In this document: positions 32,104 to 40,885 of the stretch, piece after piece
Position numbering within the stretch: position 1 is the first letter of the stretch
Layout of the letters: each line of letters opens with the position of its first letter
Assembly (NCBI GenBank): GCA_037481695.1
Contig: JBBFLE010000023.1
Span: 1 to 42,689 of the forward strand
Length of the DNA: 42,689 nt
Direction of reading: 5' to 3'
Origin: a bacterium
GTDB lineage: Bacteria; Desulfobacterota; Desulfocorpusculales; Desulfocorpusculum
Notes under the pieces: generated by a model
Told to the model about the DNA's origin: nothing
The model's input: the letters and a program-made list of their open reading frames with translations, nothing else
Databases searched by the model: none
Program-made: the position numbers and the translations under genes

Positions 32104-33549
32104 ATGGAGCATTTGTTCAACATGGCTTTGCTCACGGACCTTTATCAGCTCACCATGGTTGGAGGGTATGTTCAACAAGGGAAAAAGGAGCAATGGGCCA
32201 ACTTCGACTACTTCTTCCGAAAAGTGCCGGATGAGGGTGGATACTGTGTGCTGGCGGGTCTAGCTGACCTCATAGATTATTTGCAAAATCTTAAATTTAG
32301 CCAGGGGGAATTGGCTTACCTGGAAAGCCTTGGGCTTTTTCCCAAGACCGTATTGGACTATCTGGAGTCCTTCAAGTTCACTGGAGATCTTTGGGCTATC
32401 CCCGAGGGCACTGTGGTATTCCCCCACGAGCCCCTCATCCGCGTGAGAGCCCCTTTGCCCCAGGCCCAACTGATGGAAACAGCCTTGCTCAACATCATGA
32501 ACTTCCAGACTCTCATAGCCACCAAGGCTGCAAGGGTCTGCTGGGCAGCAAACGGGGCACCGGTGGTAGACTTCGGCCTTCGAAGAGCCCACGGACCCAA
32601 CGGCGGACTCATGGCCTCCAGGGCTGCCTATATTGGGGGCGTGGAAGGCACGTCCAATGTGCTTGCGGGAAAATTGCATGGAATCCCGGTCAGGGGCACC
32701 CACGCCCATTCCTGGGTGGAGAGCTTTCCCTCTGAGCTGGAGGCCTTTCGCGCATATGCAAGGGTATACCCCCATGCTTGTTTGCTTTTGGTGGACACAT
32801 ACGACACCCTCAGAAGCGGAGTTCCCAATGCCATAAAAGTGGCTTCGGAGCTGGCAGCACAGGGCTACAGGCTCAAAGGCATACGATTGGACAGTGGAGA
32901 CCTGGCCTATCTGAGCAAAGAGGCCCGTCGAATGTTGGATGAAGCCGGCTTTTCTGATGCGGTCATAGTGGCATCCAGTGATCTGGACGAGTGGTTGGTG
33001 GAAAGCCTGAGGCGCCAAGGAGCCAGGATAGATATCTGGGGTGTGGGCACCAGACTGGTAACTTCTTACAGCAGCCCTGCGCTGGGAGGAGTATACAAGC
33101 TCACGGCCCTGGATGAAGATGGCAAACGCATGGTTCCAAAGATCAAGCGTTCAGACAATCCCGATAAGATAACCAACCCCGGGGTTAAAAAGGTGGTTAG
33201 AATGTACGATTCTTCAGGTCAGATGAGGGGTGATGTTATTTTCTTGGAGGAAGAGAGGCTGCCCCGGGGAATGAGTTTCAGGGCACACCATCCTGTATTC
33301 CCTCATGTATCCAAGAGCTATCCAGAGCACTTCCAAATGGAGGAACTACTGGTTGCTGTTTTCAGAAAAGGGAAACTGGTGTACAAAAGCCCTGAAGTAT
33401 CTCAGATTCGTGAGAACACCCTCGGTAACCTGGCCAAGTTAGATCCCGCGTACAAGAGATTCCATAATCCCCATGTGTACCATGTGAGCCTAAGCTCTAG
33501 GCTCTACAGGGTCAAACAGACGCTTCTGAAAAGGGCCCTGGGCGTTTGA
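32104..33549 (+). CDS. pncB: Nicotinate phosphoribosyltransferase
   Basis: A 481-aa enzyme that makes nicotinate mononucleotide from nicotinate and PRPP, the salvage step of NAD synthesis. It has the family's opening LLTDLYQLTM, FDYFFRKVPDEGGYCVLAG, the core VVDFGLRRAHGPNGG and ASRAAYIGGVEGTSNVLAG (PRPP/base site), GTHAHSWVESFPSE, LVDTYDT, IRLDSGDLA and IWGVGTRL. Length is that of the longer bacterial type. GGAGG is 8 nt before the ATG at 32104, which decides this start over one ten codons upstream. It stands alone. Confidence 0.95.
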   Translation: MEHLFNMALLTDLYQLTMVGGYVQQGKKEQWANFDYFFRKVPDEGGYCVLAGLADLIDYLQNLKFSQGELAYLESLGLFPKTVLDYLESFKFTGDLWAIPEGTVVFPHEPLIRVRAPLPQAQLMETALLNIMNFQTLIATKAARVCWAANGAPVVDFGLRRAHGPNGGLMASRAAYIGGVEGTSNVLAGKLHGIPVRGTHAHSWVESFPSELEAFRAYARVYPHACLLLVDTYDTLRSGVPNAIKVASELAAQGYRLKGIRLDSGDLAYLSKEARRMLDEAGFSDAVIVASSDLDEWLVESLRRQGARIDIWGVGTRLVTSYSSPALGGVYKLTALDEDGKRMVPKIKRSDNPDKITNPGVKKVVRMYDSSGQMRGDVIFLEEERLPRGMSFRAHHPVFPHVSKSYPEHFQMEELLVAVFRKGKLVYKSPEVSQIRENTLGNLAKLDPAYKRFHNPHVYHVSLSSRLYRVKQTLLKRALGV

Positions 33550-33968
33550 TCTGAACCAACTGCTTTCTCTGGGCAATGCTTATTTCGATTATTGCCAGGA
33601 GCCTGTGAGTCCCGGCAAATCACCTTTAAGACAGCTCTTCCTGGCGCATCATCGGTCCTGAGGATTGATATGGGAAACTTGGATTTGTCAGCCCGCATTG
33701 CTGAGAATCAGGGCTTCATCCGAGTAGAGTTCATGGTGTGCTGTAGTGACTGATCTATTCTCAAATGCAGATAGATTCTTCCCTTCACTTGCTTTGTAGG
33801 TCTAGATCTGAAAATTCCCAAAGTGGCGAGGGCCACTAGGGGCTTAGCCTTCAATTGAGCTACTGTGGCTAGCAAAACCTATGGACCCCATGGGCATATG
33901 GAAAAATCTCCGGTTTTCATGCTGGCCCGGGGATTGCAACACAAGGGCATACGAGCCCTTCAATGAAC
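33550..33968. other. Convergent intergenic region after pncB
   Basis: About 420 nt between the ends of pncB (plus) and the Nudix gene (minus). A hairpin near 33567-33602 (TCTGG-CAAT pairing with ATTGCCAGGA, one bulge) may serve as a weak transcript end. A copy of the 25-nt motif seen at 4658-4682 lies at 33798-33822. No gene is evident. Confidence 0.4.
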
Positions 33969-34871
33969 TCAGGGCAGAACTGCTCGCCAGATTCCATCTT
34001 GCCATATGAGTCTTGAAAAAGGCTCCAAAGGATTTGCATACTGGATGCAAGTGTTGTGCATCCCACGGCCAGGCTCCTCTGAAGAATAATCCTGATCCCA
34101 GGGCATTAGCAGCATAGGCCCACAGGGACTCCTGAGTGCCCTGGGAACCCTGGGAGAGCCCCATCCCCTGTCCCAGGCTTTAATCCTTAACTCCTTGAGA
34201 TTCCTGAACTGTGATAACTCCTGAAGGCTCACAAGCGCAGGCGGGCTAAGAGGTATCCTGGCCTGGTAATTACCCAGAAGCGCATCCATTGGTCTTATCC
34301 ACAGCCCATGGGTTGTCTCCACTTGATCAGGCATGCAGATCTGCCCATATGGATGAATCGCCACGTAGAACCTGGTGTCGAATCTCGTGGGCATGGCCTC
34401 GGGGGTTATCCAGTGAGCCCAGGTAGAGAATCGTGAAGCCTGGAGTCTGGTGTCTTGCCCCAAGAGCAAGTCTTTGAAACGCCTGGTTTGGATTGAGAAC
34501 TTTTCAGAAAGGCTGCTTTGTGTTTCCCATCCTCTTTCCTCGGCCAAGAGCACGCCGACTTCCTCAAAGGTTTCACGGATGGCTGCCAAGAGGTGAGCCA
34601 TGGCTTGTCTTGGGGTAAGACCCTGCCCTAACCTTTCCAAAACCTTGGGAAGAGGCTGGTCCCATCCATTTTCGGGAAGGCCCGGGTTCTCATCCCAAGG
34701 CTCCAAAGAGCCTCCAGGAAAAACGTAAAGGCCTGGCATGAAGCTGCTCTGTTGACTTCTTCTAAGCAGATAAACCTCCAACTGGCCTTGCTCATTATCC
34801 CTTACAAGAATGACAGTGGATGCCTTGCGTAGAGCTGATTTGGGATGGGAATTGCCAGTTTTCTCATTCAT
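33969..34871 (-). CDS. Nudix hydrolase with insert in the Nudix box region
   Basis: A 300-aa protein. The Nudix domain starts near residue 17 (STVILVRDNEQGQLEVYLLRR). GG53-54 begins the Nudix box, but about 45 residues intervene before AAIRETFEEVGVLL (R99, E100, E103, E104, G106). This split arrangement is typical of NUDT19-like hydrolases, some of which act on CoA derivatives. That substrate fits the acyl-CoA genes here, but is not shown by the sequence. The C-terminal half (about 140-300) is less conserved. The start ATG is 34871. It is convergent with pncB. Confidence 0.85.
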   Translation of the reverse strand: MNEKTGNSHPKSALRKASTVILVRDNEQGQLEVYLLRRSQQSSFMPGLYVFPGGSLEPWDENPGLPENGWDQPLPKVLERLGQGLTPRQAMAHLLAAIRETFEEVGVLLAEERGWETQSSLSEKFSIQTRRFKDLLLGQDTRLQASRFSTWAHWITPEAMPTRFDTRFYVAIHPYGQICMPDQVETTHGLWIRPMDALLGNYQARIPLSPPALVSLQELSQFRNLKELRIKAWDRGWGSPRVPRALRSPCGPMLLMPWDQDYSSEEPGRGMHNTCIQYANPLEPFSRLIWQDGIWRAVLP

Positions 34872-35282
34872 ACCAAGAAGCTATCATGCTGGGTCTCTGC
34901 ACACAATACGCTCAGGTTGCATATCATAGGCGGATCACACCCTTTCTGGGTCCAGAGCCCTCAGCTCTACCTGATGCCTGCATCTTCCATGGTTAAATCC
35001 CTCCTGAGAAAGGAAAAGTAGAGATTTCGTGGGACCGAATCAAGATCTCCATATCATGAAGTTGGTTTGCCTTGGTTTTTGCTCCCCAATGATGCACCAT
35101 AAGCCATTGCAAAAGCAGCCAGGTCCCCATGGGGTGTCCCAAATCTTTTACTTTTCATGACCCATCAAATGCAGGGCCTTTTGTTTTGTTTGACAAAACG
35201 AGCTCCAGAGCGTAGCCTGGACTTCATGAGCCTGGGCCATTCCAACAGTGGACCCAGCAGTGTCCAAGAAGGGGGCAAGGAT
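34872..35282. other. Divergent intergenic region before the prolyl isomerase
   Basis: About 410 nt between the Nudix gene and the parvulin gene. A promoter candidate with an overlapping inverted repeat lies at 35183-35218, listed separately. An in-frame extension of the isomerase to 35157 lacks protein-like sequence before the signal peptide. Confidence 0.5.
35183..35218 (+). promoter_or_regulatory. Candidate promoter with operator-like repeat before the isomerase gene
   Basis: A perfect -35 TTGACA (35190-35195) is followed after 17 nt by TAGCCT (35213-35218), a 3-of-6 match to the -10 consensus. The -35 lies inside the inverted repeat GTTTTGT-TTG-ACAAAAC (35183-35199), which could be a repressor or activator site. 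The pair is 65 nt before the ATG. Confidence 0.4.
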
Positions 35283-36275
35283 ATGCTTAGAAAGGTTGTC
35301 TTGGCGGTATTACTGGCGTGGATATGCGCATGGGGGGTTTCCATGGGGAAAGAGCAGAAGGGGCAGGGGACATCTGGGGATGTCCCAAAGGTGGTGGCCA
35401 AGGTCAATGGTAAGGCCATCAGCGGGGAGCAATATCAGAAGCTTTTCAGACAGATGGAAAGCTCCAAAGAAACAGGGGCACAGCCTGATGCGGCCCCCTC
35501 AGATCCCAAGGCCATGAAGGAGCAGGTTCTGGAGCGCTTGATCACAGTAGAGGTTCTTTCTCAGAAGGCCGATCAGCTCAAGATCCAGGCCGAACCCAAG
35601 GAACTGGATGAGAAGATCCAGGAGATCCAAGAAAGCCTGGGTGGGGAGCAGGCCATGAGGGAGGCACTTCAGTCCCATGGGCTGAGCATGGAGGAATTAA
35701 GGGCGGACATAAAACGTTCCATGGGAATTCAAAAACTCCTGGAACGTGAGGTGTTCGATAAGGTCACCGTGGACCAAGGAGAGGTAAAGGGATTTTACGA
35801 CTCCAATCCCCAGGTTTTCCAGGTACCAGAACAGGTCAGGGCCCGCCACATAATAGTTAGGGTCAAGGAAGGGGCCAGCGATGCAGAAAAAAAACAGGCC
35901 AAGGAACTCATTGAAAAAGCGGCAGAAAGGATCAAAAAAGGCGAGAGCTTCGAAGAGGTAGCCAAGCAGGTGTCCCAAGACGGATCAGCCCAGAGAGGGG
36001 GCGATCTTGGTTACTTCAGCCGGGGCCAGATGGTGCCTGAGTTCGAAAAAGCTGCCTTTTCCCTGGAAAAGGGCAAGTTGAGCCCAGTGGTAGAGACCAA
36101 GTTCGGATATCACCTCATAAAATTGGAAGATCGAAGAGAGGCTCGCAAGCTGGAGTTCCAGGAAGTACAGCCCAAGATAACGGAGTTTCTTAGACAGAAA
36201 AAAGGCGAGGAACAGCTAAAGCTTTACGTGGACAGTCTAAGGGGACAAGCCAAAATAGAGAGAATCAATTTTTGA
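35283..36275 (+). CDS. Periplasmic peptidyl-prolyl isomerase (SurA/PrsA-like parvulin)
   Basis: A 330-aa exported chaperone. The signal peptide is MLRKVVLAVLLAWICAWGVSMG. A SurA-type N-terminal helical domain (about 35-170, VVAKVNGKAISGEQYQKLFRQ) is followed by one parvulin domain at about 185-285: RARHIIVRVKEGASDAEKKQ, GESFEEVAKQVSQDGSA, RGGDLGYFSRGQMVPEFEKAAF and TKFGYHLIKLEDRR. It probably folds outer-membrane or secreted proteins. AAGGA lies just before the ATG at 35283; an upstream in-frame ATG adds 42 unlikely residues. A terminator follows at 36288. Confidence 0.9.
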   Translation: MLRKVVLAVLLAWICAWGVSMGKEQKGQGTSGDVPKVVAKVNGKAISGEQYQKLFRQMESSKETGAQPDAAPSDPKAMKEQVLERLITVEVLSQKADQLKIQAEPKELDEKIQEIQESLGGEQAMREALQSHGLSMEELRADIKRSMGIQKLLEREVFDKVTVDQGEVKGFYDSNPQVFQVPEQVRARHIIVRVKEGASDAEKKQAKELIEKAAERIKKGESFEEVAKQVSQDGSAQRGGDLGYFSRGQMVPEFEKAAFSLEKGKLSPVVETKFGYHLIKLEDRREARKLEFQEVQPKITEFLRQKKGEEQLKLYVDSLRGQAKIERINF

Positions 36276-36936
36276 GGCCTTCCCGCAGGGGCGCCCCGAA
36301 GATCTCTCAGGCAGGGCGCCCCTTTTATTGCTGCTCCACAAAATCTTCTGACTCAACCGGCTCTGATATCTCGCAAAAGACCCCAACCGGCAAAACCTGG
36401 CCATACTCATCAAGACGTGCAAGGGTTTGGAGAGCGCATGGCCCGCCCATCATTGACCAGGAGTGCTGCGGGTCAACCTGAGTGTATCCTGAGGATCACT
36501 GATTCGTGACCAAGGACAACCTGATCTTCCCCACGGGCTCCTCTTTTTTCAGACCTTAAGGTACCCAAAGATAATGCTGGTTTTGAGGCGCAGCCACCAA
36601 GCTCACAGACCCTGGCAAATGATCCGGGTTAGGCCCTCATGGAATCAAGAGAAAAGGCTTTTTGATACAGCCCAGGAATGTAGCAATGGGTCCTCCCAAC
36701 GCAGATGAGAGCATCCCAGCAACGCCGGCCCTGGACCGATTTCTTTATGGAACAGCCGCGGCCAAAACGTGATGACTCAGCTTTAAAACGAGGAATCCTT
36801 TGTTTTGCTTACCTGAGCAACTTGGTGTTTCTTGACCCTTTAGATGTTTCTGGATAGATTTAGCCTGTGGTACCAATGACAAACAAGGGGCTGGGAGTCT
36901 CTTAGGCTCCTGAATTCAAGTTTTGAGAGGTCCCAG
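36276..36936. other. Intergenic region between isomerase and moeA-like gene
   Basis: About 660 nt. It begins with the terminator at 36288-36327. The remainder shows no gene. I looked for a molybdenum-cofactor riboswitch before the moeA-like gene and could not recognise its conserved elements by eye. Confidence 0.45.
36288..36327 (+). terminator. Intrinsic terminator after the prolyl isomerase gene
   Basis: GGGGCGCC (36288-36295) pairs with GGCGCCCC (36315-36322), followed by TTTTATT. The 8-bp GC-only stem with U-run lies 13 nt after the stop codon. Confidence 0.8.
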
Positions 36937-37956
36937 ATGAGAAAGGTCCGGGTTGAGAGGGCCGTGGGCATGGTGCTGGCCCATGATGTAACAAGGATAG
37001 TGCCTGGCGTATTCAAAGGTGTTGGATTCAAGAGGGGCCATGTTGTCAAACAAGAGGATATACCCGAGCTCGTCAGGTTGGGTAAGAGATCTGTATTCGT
37101 TGAGAACACTGGAGATTCCAGGATCCACGAGGAGGAAGCGGCTGTTCGAATCGCCGCAGCCATCAGCGGAGAAGGGATCCGTTGGACCGAGCCCAAGGAG
37201 GGAAAGACCAACCTCATGAGTGAGCACTGCGGGCTCCTGAGAATAAACGAAAAAGCTCTGTGGAGAATAAACCGCAGTGGTGACATCATAGTTTCGACTC
37301 TGAAAGACCGTTTTCCATGCAAGGCAGATCAAATGGTGGCTGCCACGCGCATAATACCCTTGAGCATCTCCCGAAAAAGATTTGAAAAACTGGAAGCTGC
37401 TTTGAAAAAGATGGGCCCTGTGGTGAGGGTCTTGCCTTTTAAGAGCCTAAGGATCGGAGCTGTAGTGACAGGCTCAGAGGTGGCTCAGGGGCTGGTTCAG
37501 GATGGTTTCGATGAGTATGTGGGTGAAAAGATAAAAGAGCTGGGATGCCAGCTTGTGGGCAAGAGAGTGGTGGGTGATGATCCCAAGTGGATCTCCCAGG
37601 CCATCCTGGAACTGGTGGCCGAGGGTTCTGAGGTCATATTGACAACGGGCGGACTTTCCGTGGATCCGGATGACAGGACTCGCCATGGAATCAAACGAGC
37701 CGGTGCCAAGATAATTTTCTATGGAAGCCCGGTGCTGCCAGGAGCCATGTTTCTCCTGGCCAAGCTGGGAAAAGTTCTTGTCTTGGGACTTCCAGCCTGT
37801 GTCTTTTACCACAAGACAACAATGTTCGATCTGGTTTTCTTTAGGATCCTGGCAGGCGAGGAGGTGACACGCAGGGACGTTGCCCAAATGGGCCACGGCG
37901 GGCTCTGTCTTAACTGCGAAAGCTGCAGGTTTCCCGCCTGCTCCTTTGGCAAGTAA
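36937..37956 (+). CDS. MoeA-like molybdopterin-binding protein with cysteine tail
   Basis: A 339-aa protein. Residues about 1-165 have no strong domain but keep MoeA-like pieces (AVGMVLAHDVTRIVPG, FKRGHVVKQEDIPELVRLG). The MoCF/molybdopterin-binding domain fills about 165-312: RIGAVVTGSEV, VGDDPKWISQAI, GSEVILTTGGLSVDPDD and PVLPGAMFLLAKLGK. The C-terminal tail has four cysteines (C324, C327, C330, C335; CLNCESCRFPAC), which may bind zinc or an Fe-S cluster. GAGAGGT is 6 nt before the ATG at 36937. It heads the run with yqeB, yqeC and xdhC, so a role in cofactor insertion or maturation of molybdenum hydroxylases is likely. Confidence 0.87.
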   Translation: MRKVRVERAVGMVLAHDVTRIVPGVFKGVGFKRGHVVKQEDIPELVRLGKRSVFVENTGDSRIHEEEAAVRIAAAISGEGIRWTEPKEGKTNLMSEHCGLLRINEKALWRINRSGDIIVSTLKDRFPCKADQMVAATRIIPLSISRKRFEKLEAALKKMGPVVRVLPFKSLRIGAVVTGSEVAQGLVQDGFDEYVGEKIKELGCQLVGKRVVGDDPKWISQAILELVAEGSEVILTTGGLSVDPDDRTRHGIKRAGAKIIFYGSPVLPGAMFLLAKLGKVLVLGLPACVFYHKTTMFDLVFFRILAGEEVTRRDVAQMGHGGLCLNCESCRFPACSFGK

Positions 37957-38197
37957 AAATGATTTCCTGGATATTCCAAAACATGAGTCCGTGATCCTGG
38001 GATCCAGTAGCATTACCCAGGAGGTTGCGGGACCTGCTGGCTGAGCCTCTTGGGACTTCGCGGGCATGGAGTCAAAGCAGGATATGAGTCACTGGTTAGG
38101 CCAGGGAAATGCCATTGCTTCTTGATTTGGCTTCCCTGGGGGGTTGTAATTGCCAGACAGAGCAAGGCCACTTCGAGCCTCATGGGGAGGATATGGC

Positions 38198-39007
38198 ATG
38201 TCTTATTGCCTCAAACAGCTCATAGTCGGTATCAAGGGTGCCGGAGAGATGGCCAGTGCCGTAGCCTGGAGGCTTTACCAGGCCAACATCAAACGCATCT
38301 TCATGTGTGAGGTTCCTCAGCCTTTGGCTGTGAGGCGAAAGGTATCATTTTGTGAGGCTGTGTATGAGGGCAGGCAGGTGGTGGAAGATGTAACAGCGGT
38401 CATGGTTCAGGACCTTGATTCACTCCGGGAGGCTTGGGAAAGAGGATACATCGGGGTGGCAGTGGATCCACACTGGGAGCTATTGAAAGGAGTAGGTCCT
38501 CAGGTGCTTGTGGATGGAATCCTAGCCAAGAGGAATCTCGGTACATCGCGGGCCGAGGCCCCACTGGTCATAGCCCTTGGTCCTGGATTCATAGCCGGGG
38601 TTGATGCACACATGGTGATAGAGACCAACAGAGGTCACGACCTGGGCAGGATCATTACTCAGGGAGAAGCTCAGCCCAATACCGGAGTGCCTGGCAACAT
38701 AGGCGGGTATACAGAGGAGAGAGTCTTGAGGGCTCCTGGGGATGGAGTATTCCAGGCAATCAAATGCATAGGTGACCTGGTCAGCTGCGAAGATGTAGTA
38801 GGCAGGGTTGATGACCTGGAGGTGAGAGCTGGTGTAAGCGGTGTGATCAGAGGCCTGATCAGGGATGGCACTTTGGTGAACAAGGGTCTTAAGATCGGAG
38901 ACATAGATCCCAGGGGCCGCAGGGAATTTTGTCCCACCATCTCAGACAAGGCTAGATCCATAGCCGGATCCGTGCTTGAGGCTGTATTGAGGGTGTACAA
39001 CAGATGA
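38198..39007 (+). CDS. yqeB: YqeB, selenium-dependent molybdenum hydroxylase system protein
   Basis: A 269-aa protein of the EF2563/YqeB family, found next to genes for selenium-dependent molybdenum hydroxylases. A Rossmann-like start (LIVGIKGAGEMASAVAWRLY) is followed by VAVDPHWELLKGVGPQVLVDGILAKRN, VIALGPGFIAGVDAHMVIETNRGHDLG and GEAQPNTGVPGNIGGYTEERVLRAPGDG. The C-terminal half may contain a biotinyl/lipoyl-like fold (VRAGVSGVIRGLIRDGTLVNKGLKIGDIDPRG). Biochemical function is not established to my knowledge. GGAGG is 7 nt before the ATG at 38198. The stop overlaps yqeC as ATGA. Confidence 0.88.
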   Translation: MSYCLKQLIVGIKGAGEMASAVAWRLYQANIKRIFMCEVPQPLAVRRKVSFCEAVYEGRQVVEDVTAVMVQDLDSLREAWERGYIGVAVDPHWELLKGVGPQVLVDGILAKRNLGTSRAEAPLVIALGPGFIAGVDAHMVIETNRGHDLGRIITQGEAQPNTGVPGNIGGYTEERVLRAPGDGVFQAIKCIGDLVSCEDVVGRVDDLEVRAGVSGVIRGLIRDGTLVNKGLKIGDIDPRGRREFCPTISDKARSIAGSVLEAVLRVYNR

Positions 39008-39798
39008 AAAAAGACTTGGCCAAGATCACCCTTTCCCAAGCCCTGGGGCTCGAGGGAAAGGGGATGGTAAGTCTTGTAGGGGCCGGCGGCAAAACCAGCT
39101 TGCTATATGCATTGGCCCGTGAGCTGGCATCAGAGGGCAAAAGAATCCTAATTACAACTACAACGCACATGCTGGTTCCTCCGGCCACGGAAGTTTCAGC
39201 CACCGTGCTATCACCTGATCCAGAGGAGGTTCTAGAAGAACTCCGGGGATTTCCCCCTGCGTGGAACCCCATTTTTGTGGCCTCTCACCGAAGCAAAGAG
39301 CAAGATAAGGTGGTGGGTTTTCCCTCGGAAGGGATAGAGAAACTGTGGGATGCTGGTCTTGCAGATTGGATTTTGGTGGAAGCGGATGGCGCTGCGAGAC
39401 GCCCCTTGAAGGCCCCTGCAGCCCATGAGCCAGTGGTGCCGTTCGGTTCCAGGTGGGTGGTGGGGCTGGTGGGTCTGGATGGGGTTGGAAAGCCGCTGGA
39501 AGATGCATGGGTGTTCAGGTGGGAAATCTACGGCCGCCTTTGTGGTTTGAGGCGGGGGGAAGAGGTAAGCCCTGAATCGGTGGCAGAGGTGGCGCTTCAT
39601 GTTGATGGAACTTTTAAGGGAGTTCCACCAAAGGCTTCTAAGATCCTTTGGTTGAACAAGGCGGATCTGCCTGGTGCCCAGGTTGCTGCTTATGAGATAA
39701 TTGCCATTATCGCAGAAAAAGGATGGGGTGTAGTCACCCAGGCGGTCATAGGTTCGGCCACGAGTCCAGAGCCGGTCATGGCCTGTTTTGCACCCTAG
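39004..39798 (+). CDS. yqeC: YqeC, putative selenium cofactor biosynthesis protein
   Basis: A 264-aa P-loop protein of the YqeC family, proposed to take part in the labile selenium cofactor of molybdenum hydroxylases. GAGGKTSLLYAL (about 27-38) is the P-loop, ITTTTHMLVPP follows, and DWILVEADGAARRPLKAPAAHEPVVP is the family's metal/nucleotide segment. KILWLNKADLPG resembles an NKxD guanine-specificity motif. ATG overlaps the yqeB stop. The next gene, xdhC, starts 19 nt after its stop, preceded by AAGGAG. No selD (selenophosphate synthetase) is in the window. Confidence 0.88.
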   Translation: MKKDLAKITLSQALGLEGKGMVSLVGAGGKTSLLYALARELASEGKRILITTTTHMLVPPATEVSATVLSPDPEEVLEELRGFPPAWNPIFVASHRSKEQDKVVGFPSEGIEKLWDAGLADWILVEADGAARRPLKAPAAHEPVVPFGSRWVVGLVGLDGVGKPLEDAWVFRWEIYGRLCGLRRGEEVSPESVAEVALHVDGTFKGVPPKASKILWLNKADLPGAQVAAYEIIAIIAEKGWGVVTQAVIGSATSPEPVMACFAP

Positions 39799-39817
39799 AG
39801 AGAATAAGGAGTTGCCC

Positions 39818-40885
39818 ATGCTAGAGGTATATCTGGAGATTCCCTCTTATCTGGAGAAGGGAAAAGGCCTGGTGCTTGCGCGAATCGTGAGGCAGTTGGG
39901 ATCAGCTCCCAGGGGAATAGGGACCAGATGTCTGGTCTTGATGGATGGTTCGGTTGTGGGAACCATCGGGGGTGGAATGCTAGAGTATCTTGTCTCCCAG
40001 AGGGGCAAGGAAGCTCTGGCTGATGGTAAGACCCGTGTGCTTCATTTCCAGCTCCAGGGCGACGATCTGGCCAAGACTGACATGCTCTGCGGCGGTAAAG
40101 TAGATGTTTACCTGGAGCCACTGGATCCCCGAGATTCCCATTGCCTGGAGCTTTTCTCCAAGGTTAAAACAGCCATGCAAACTCGTGGGGGGGGAGTTCT
40201 ATTGACCCGTGTGCTGGATGGAGGTGACCCCTCCCAGCCAGGGGCCAGGCTCTTCTTAGAACCCAAGGACATACCCCAGGCCCTTCCACCAGAGCTGAGA
40301 GCCCTTTGGGAACATCTCCCAAGATCCAGCCCCAAAATGGTTGAGGCAGAGGGCAGTCCCCCTGTCTTTTGGGAGCCCTTGGTTGCCCCTGAGATTCTAT
40401 ATCTTTTCGGGGCCGGTCACATATCCACCTTTGTGGCATCCTTGGCCAGCATGGTCGGATTCGCCGTTGTGGTGATAGACGACAGGGAGGAATTCGCCAA
40501 CAGAGATCGTTTCCCATCGGCCCATGAGATACTGGTAGCTTCCCCCGAGGAAGTTGCCGGTAGCATAAGCTTGGACTCGGGCTCTTACGTGGCGGTCATC
40601 ACAAGGGGCCACATACAAGATGCGGCCGTGCTAAGAAGAGTGGTCAGGGGTCAGGCGGCCTACATCGGCATGATTGGAAGCCGCAGGAAGAGGGCTGTGG
40701 TATACAAGGCCCTGATGAAAGAGGGGGTGCCCAGGGAGGCCTTGGAGAAGGTACACTGCCCCATAGGTCTGGACATTGGGGCAGAAACCCCAGAAGAAAT
40801 AGCCATCAGTGTTGTTGCGGAGCTTATTCAGGTAAGGGCCCGCGCACAGGGGCTAAAGACTCTGGCCGGAAAGGTTGCCCAGTGA
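39818..40885 (+). CDS. xdhC: XdhC/CoxI family molybdenum-hydroxylase maturation protein
   Basis: A 355-aa protein. XdhC binds the molybdopterin cofactor and guards or sulfurates it before insertion into xanthine dehydrogenase-type enzymes. The N-terminal domain has LARIVRQLGSAPRGIGTRCLV and GTIGGGMLEYLV, and MLCGGKVDVYLEPL carries the conserved CGG. The C-terminal Rossmann domain begins ILYLFGAGHISTFVASLASMVGFAVVVIDDREEFANRDRFP and ends with IGLDIGAETPEEIAISVVAEL. AAGGAG is 7 nt before the ATG at 39818. The stop overlaps the DUF202 start as TGATG. Confidence 0.93.
   Translation: MLEVYLEIPSYLEKGKGLVLARIVRQLGSAPRGIGTRCLVLMDGSVVGTIGGGMLEYLVSQRGKEALADGKTRVLHFQLQGDDLAKTDMLCGGKVDVYLEPLDPRDSHCLELFSKVKTAMQTRGGGVLLTRVLDGGDPSQPGARLFLEPKDIPQALPPELRALWEHLPRSSPKMVEAEGSPPVFWEPLVAPEILYLFGAGHISTFVASLASMVGFAVVVIDDREEFANRDRFPSAHEILVASPEEVAGSISLDSGSYVAVITRGHIQDAAVLRRVVRGQAAYIGMIGSRRKRAVVYKALMKEGVPREALEKVHCPIGLDIGAETPEEIAISVVAELIQVRARAQGLKTLAGKVAQ

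Noticed and set aside
36336-36936. Possible molybdenum-cofactor riboswitch upstream of the moeA-like gene
   Set aside because: I could not identify the conserved core or the paired stems by eye. A covariance-model search would be needed to reopen this.
37957-38197. Possible UGA-Sec selenoprotein or SECIS near yqeB
   Set aside because: No in-frame TGA inside a conserved gene and no SECIS-like hairpin was recognised; the gap between the moeA-like gene and yqeB appears non-coding.
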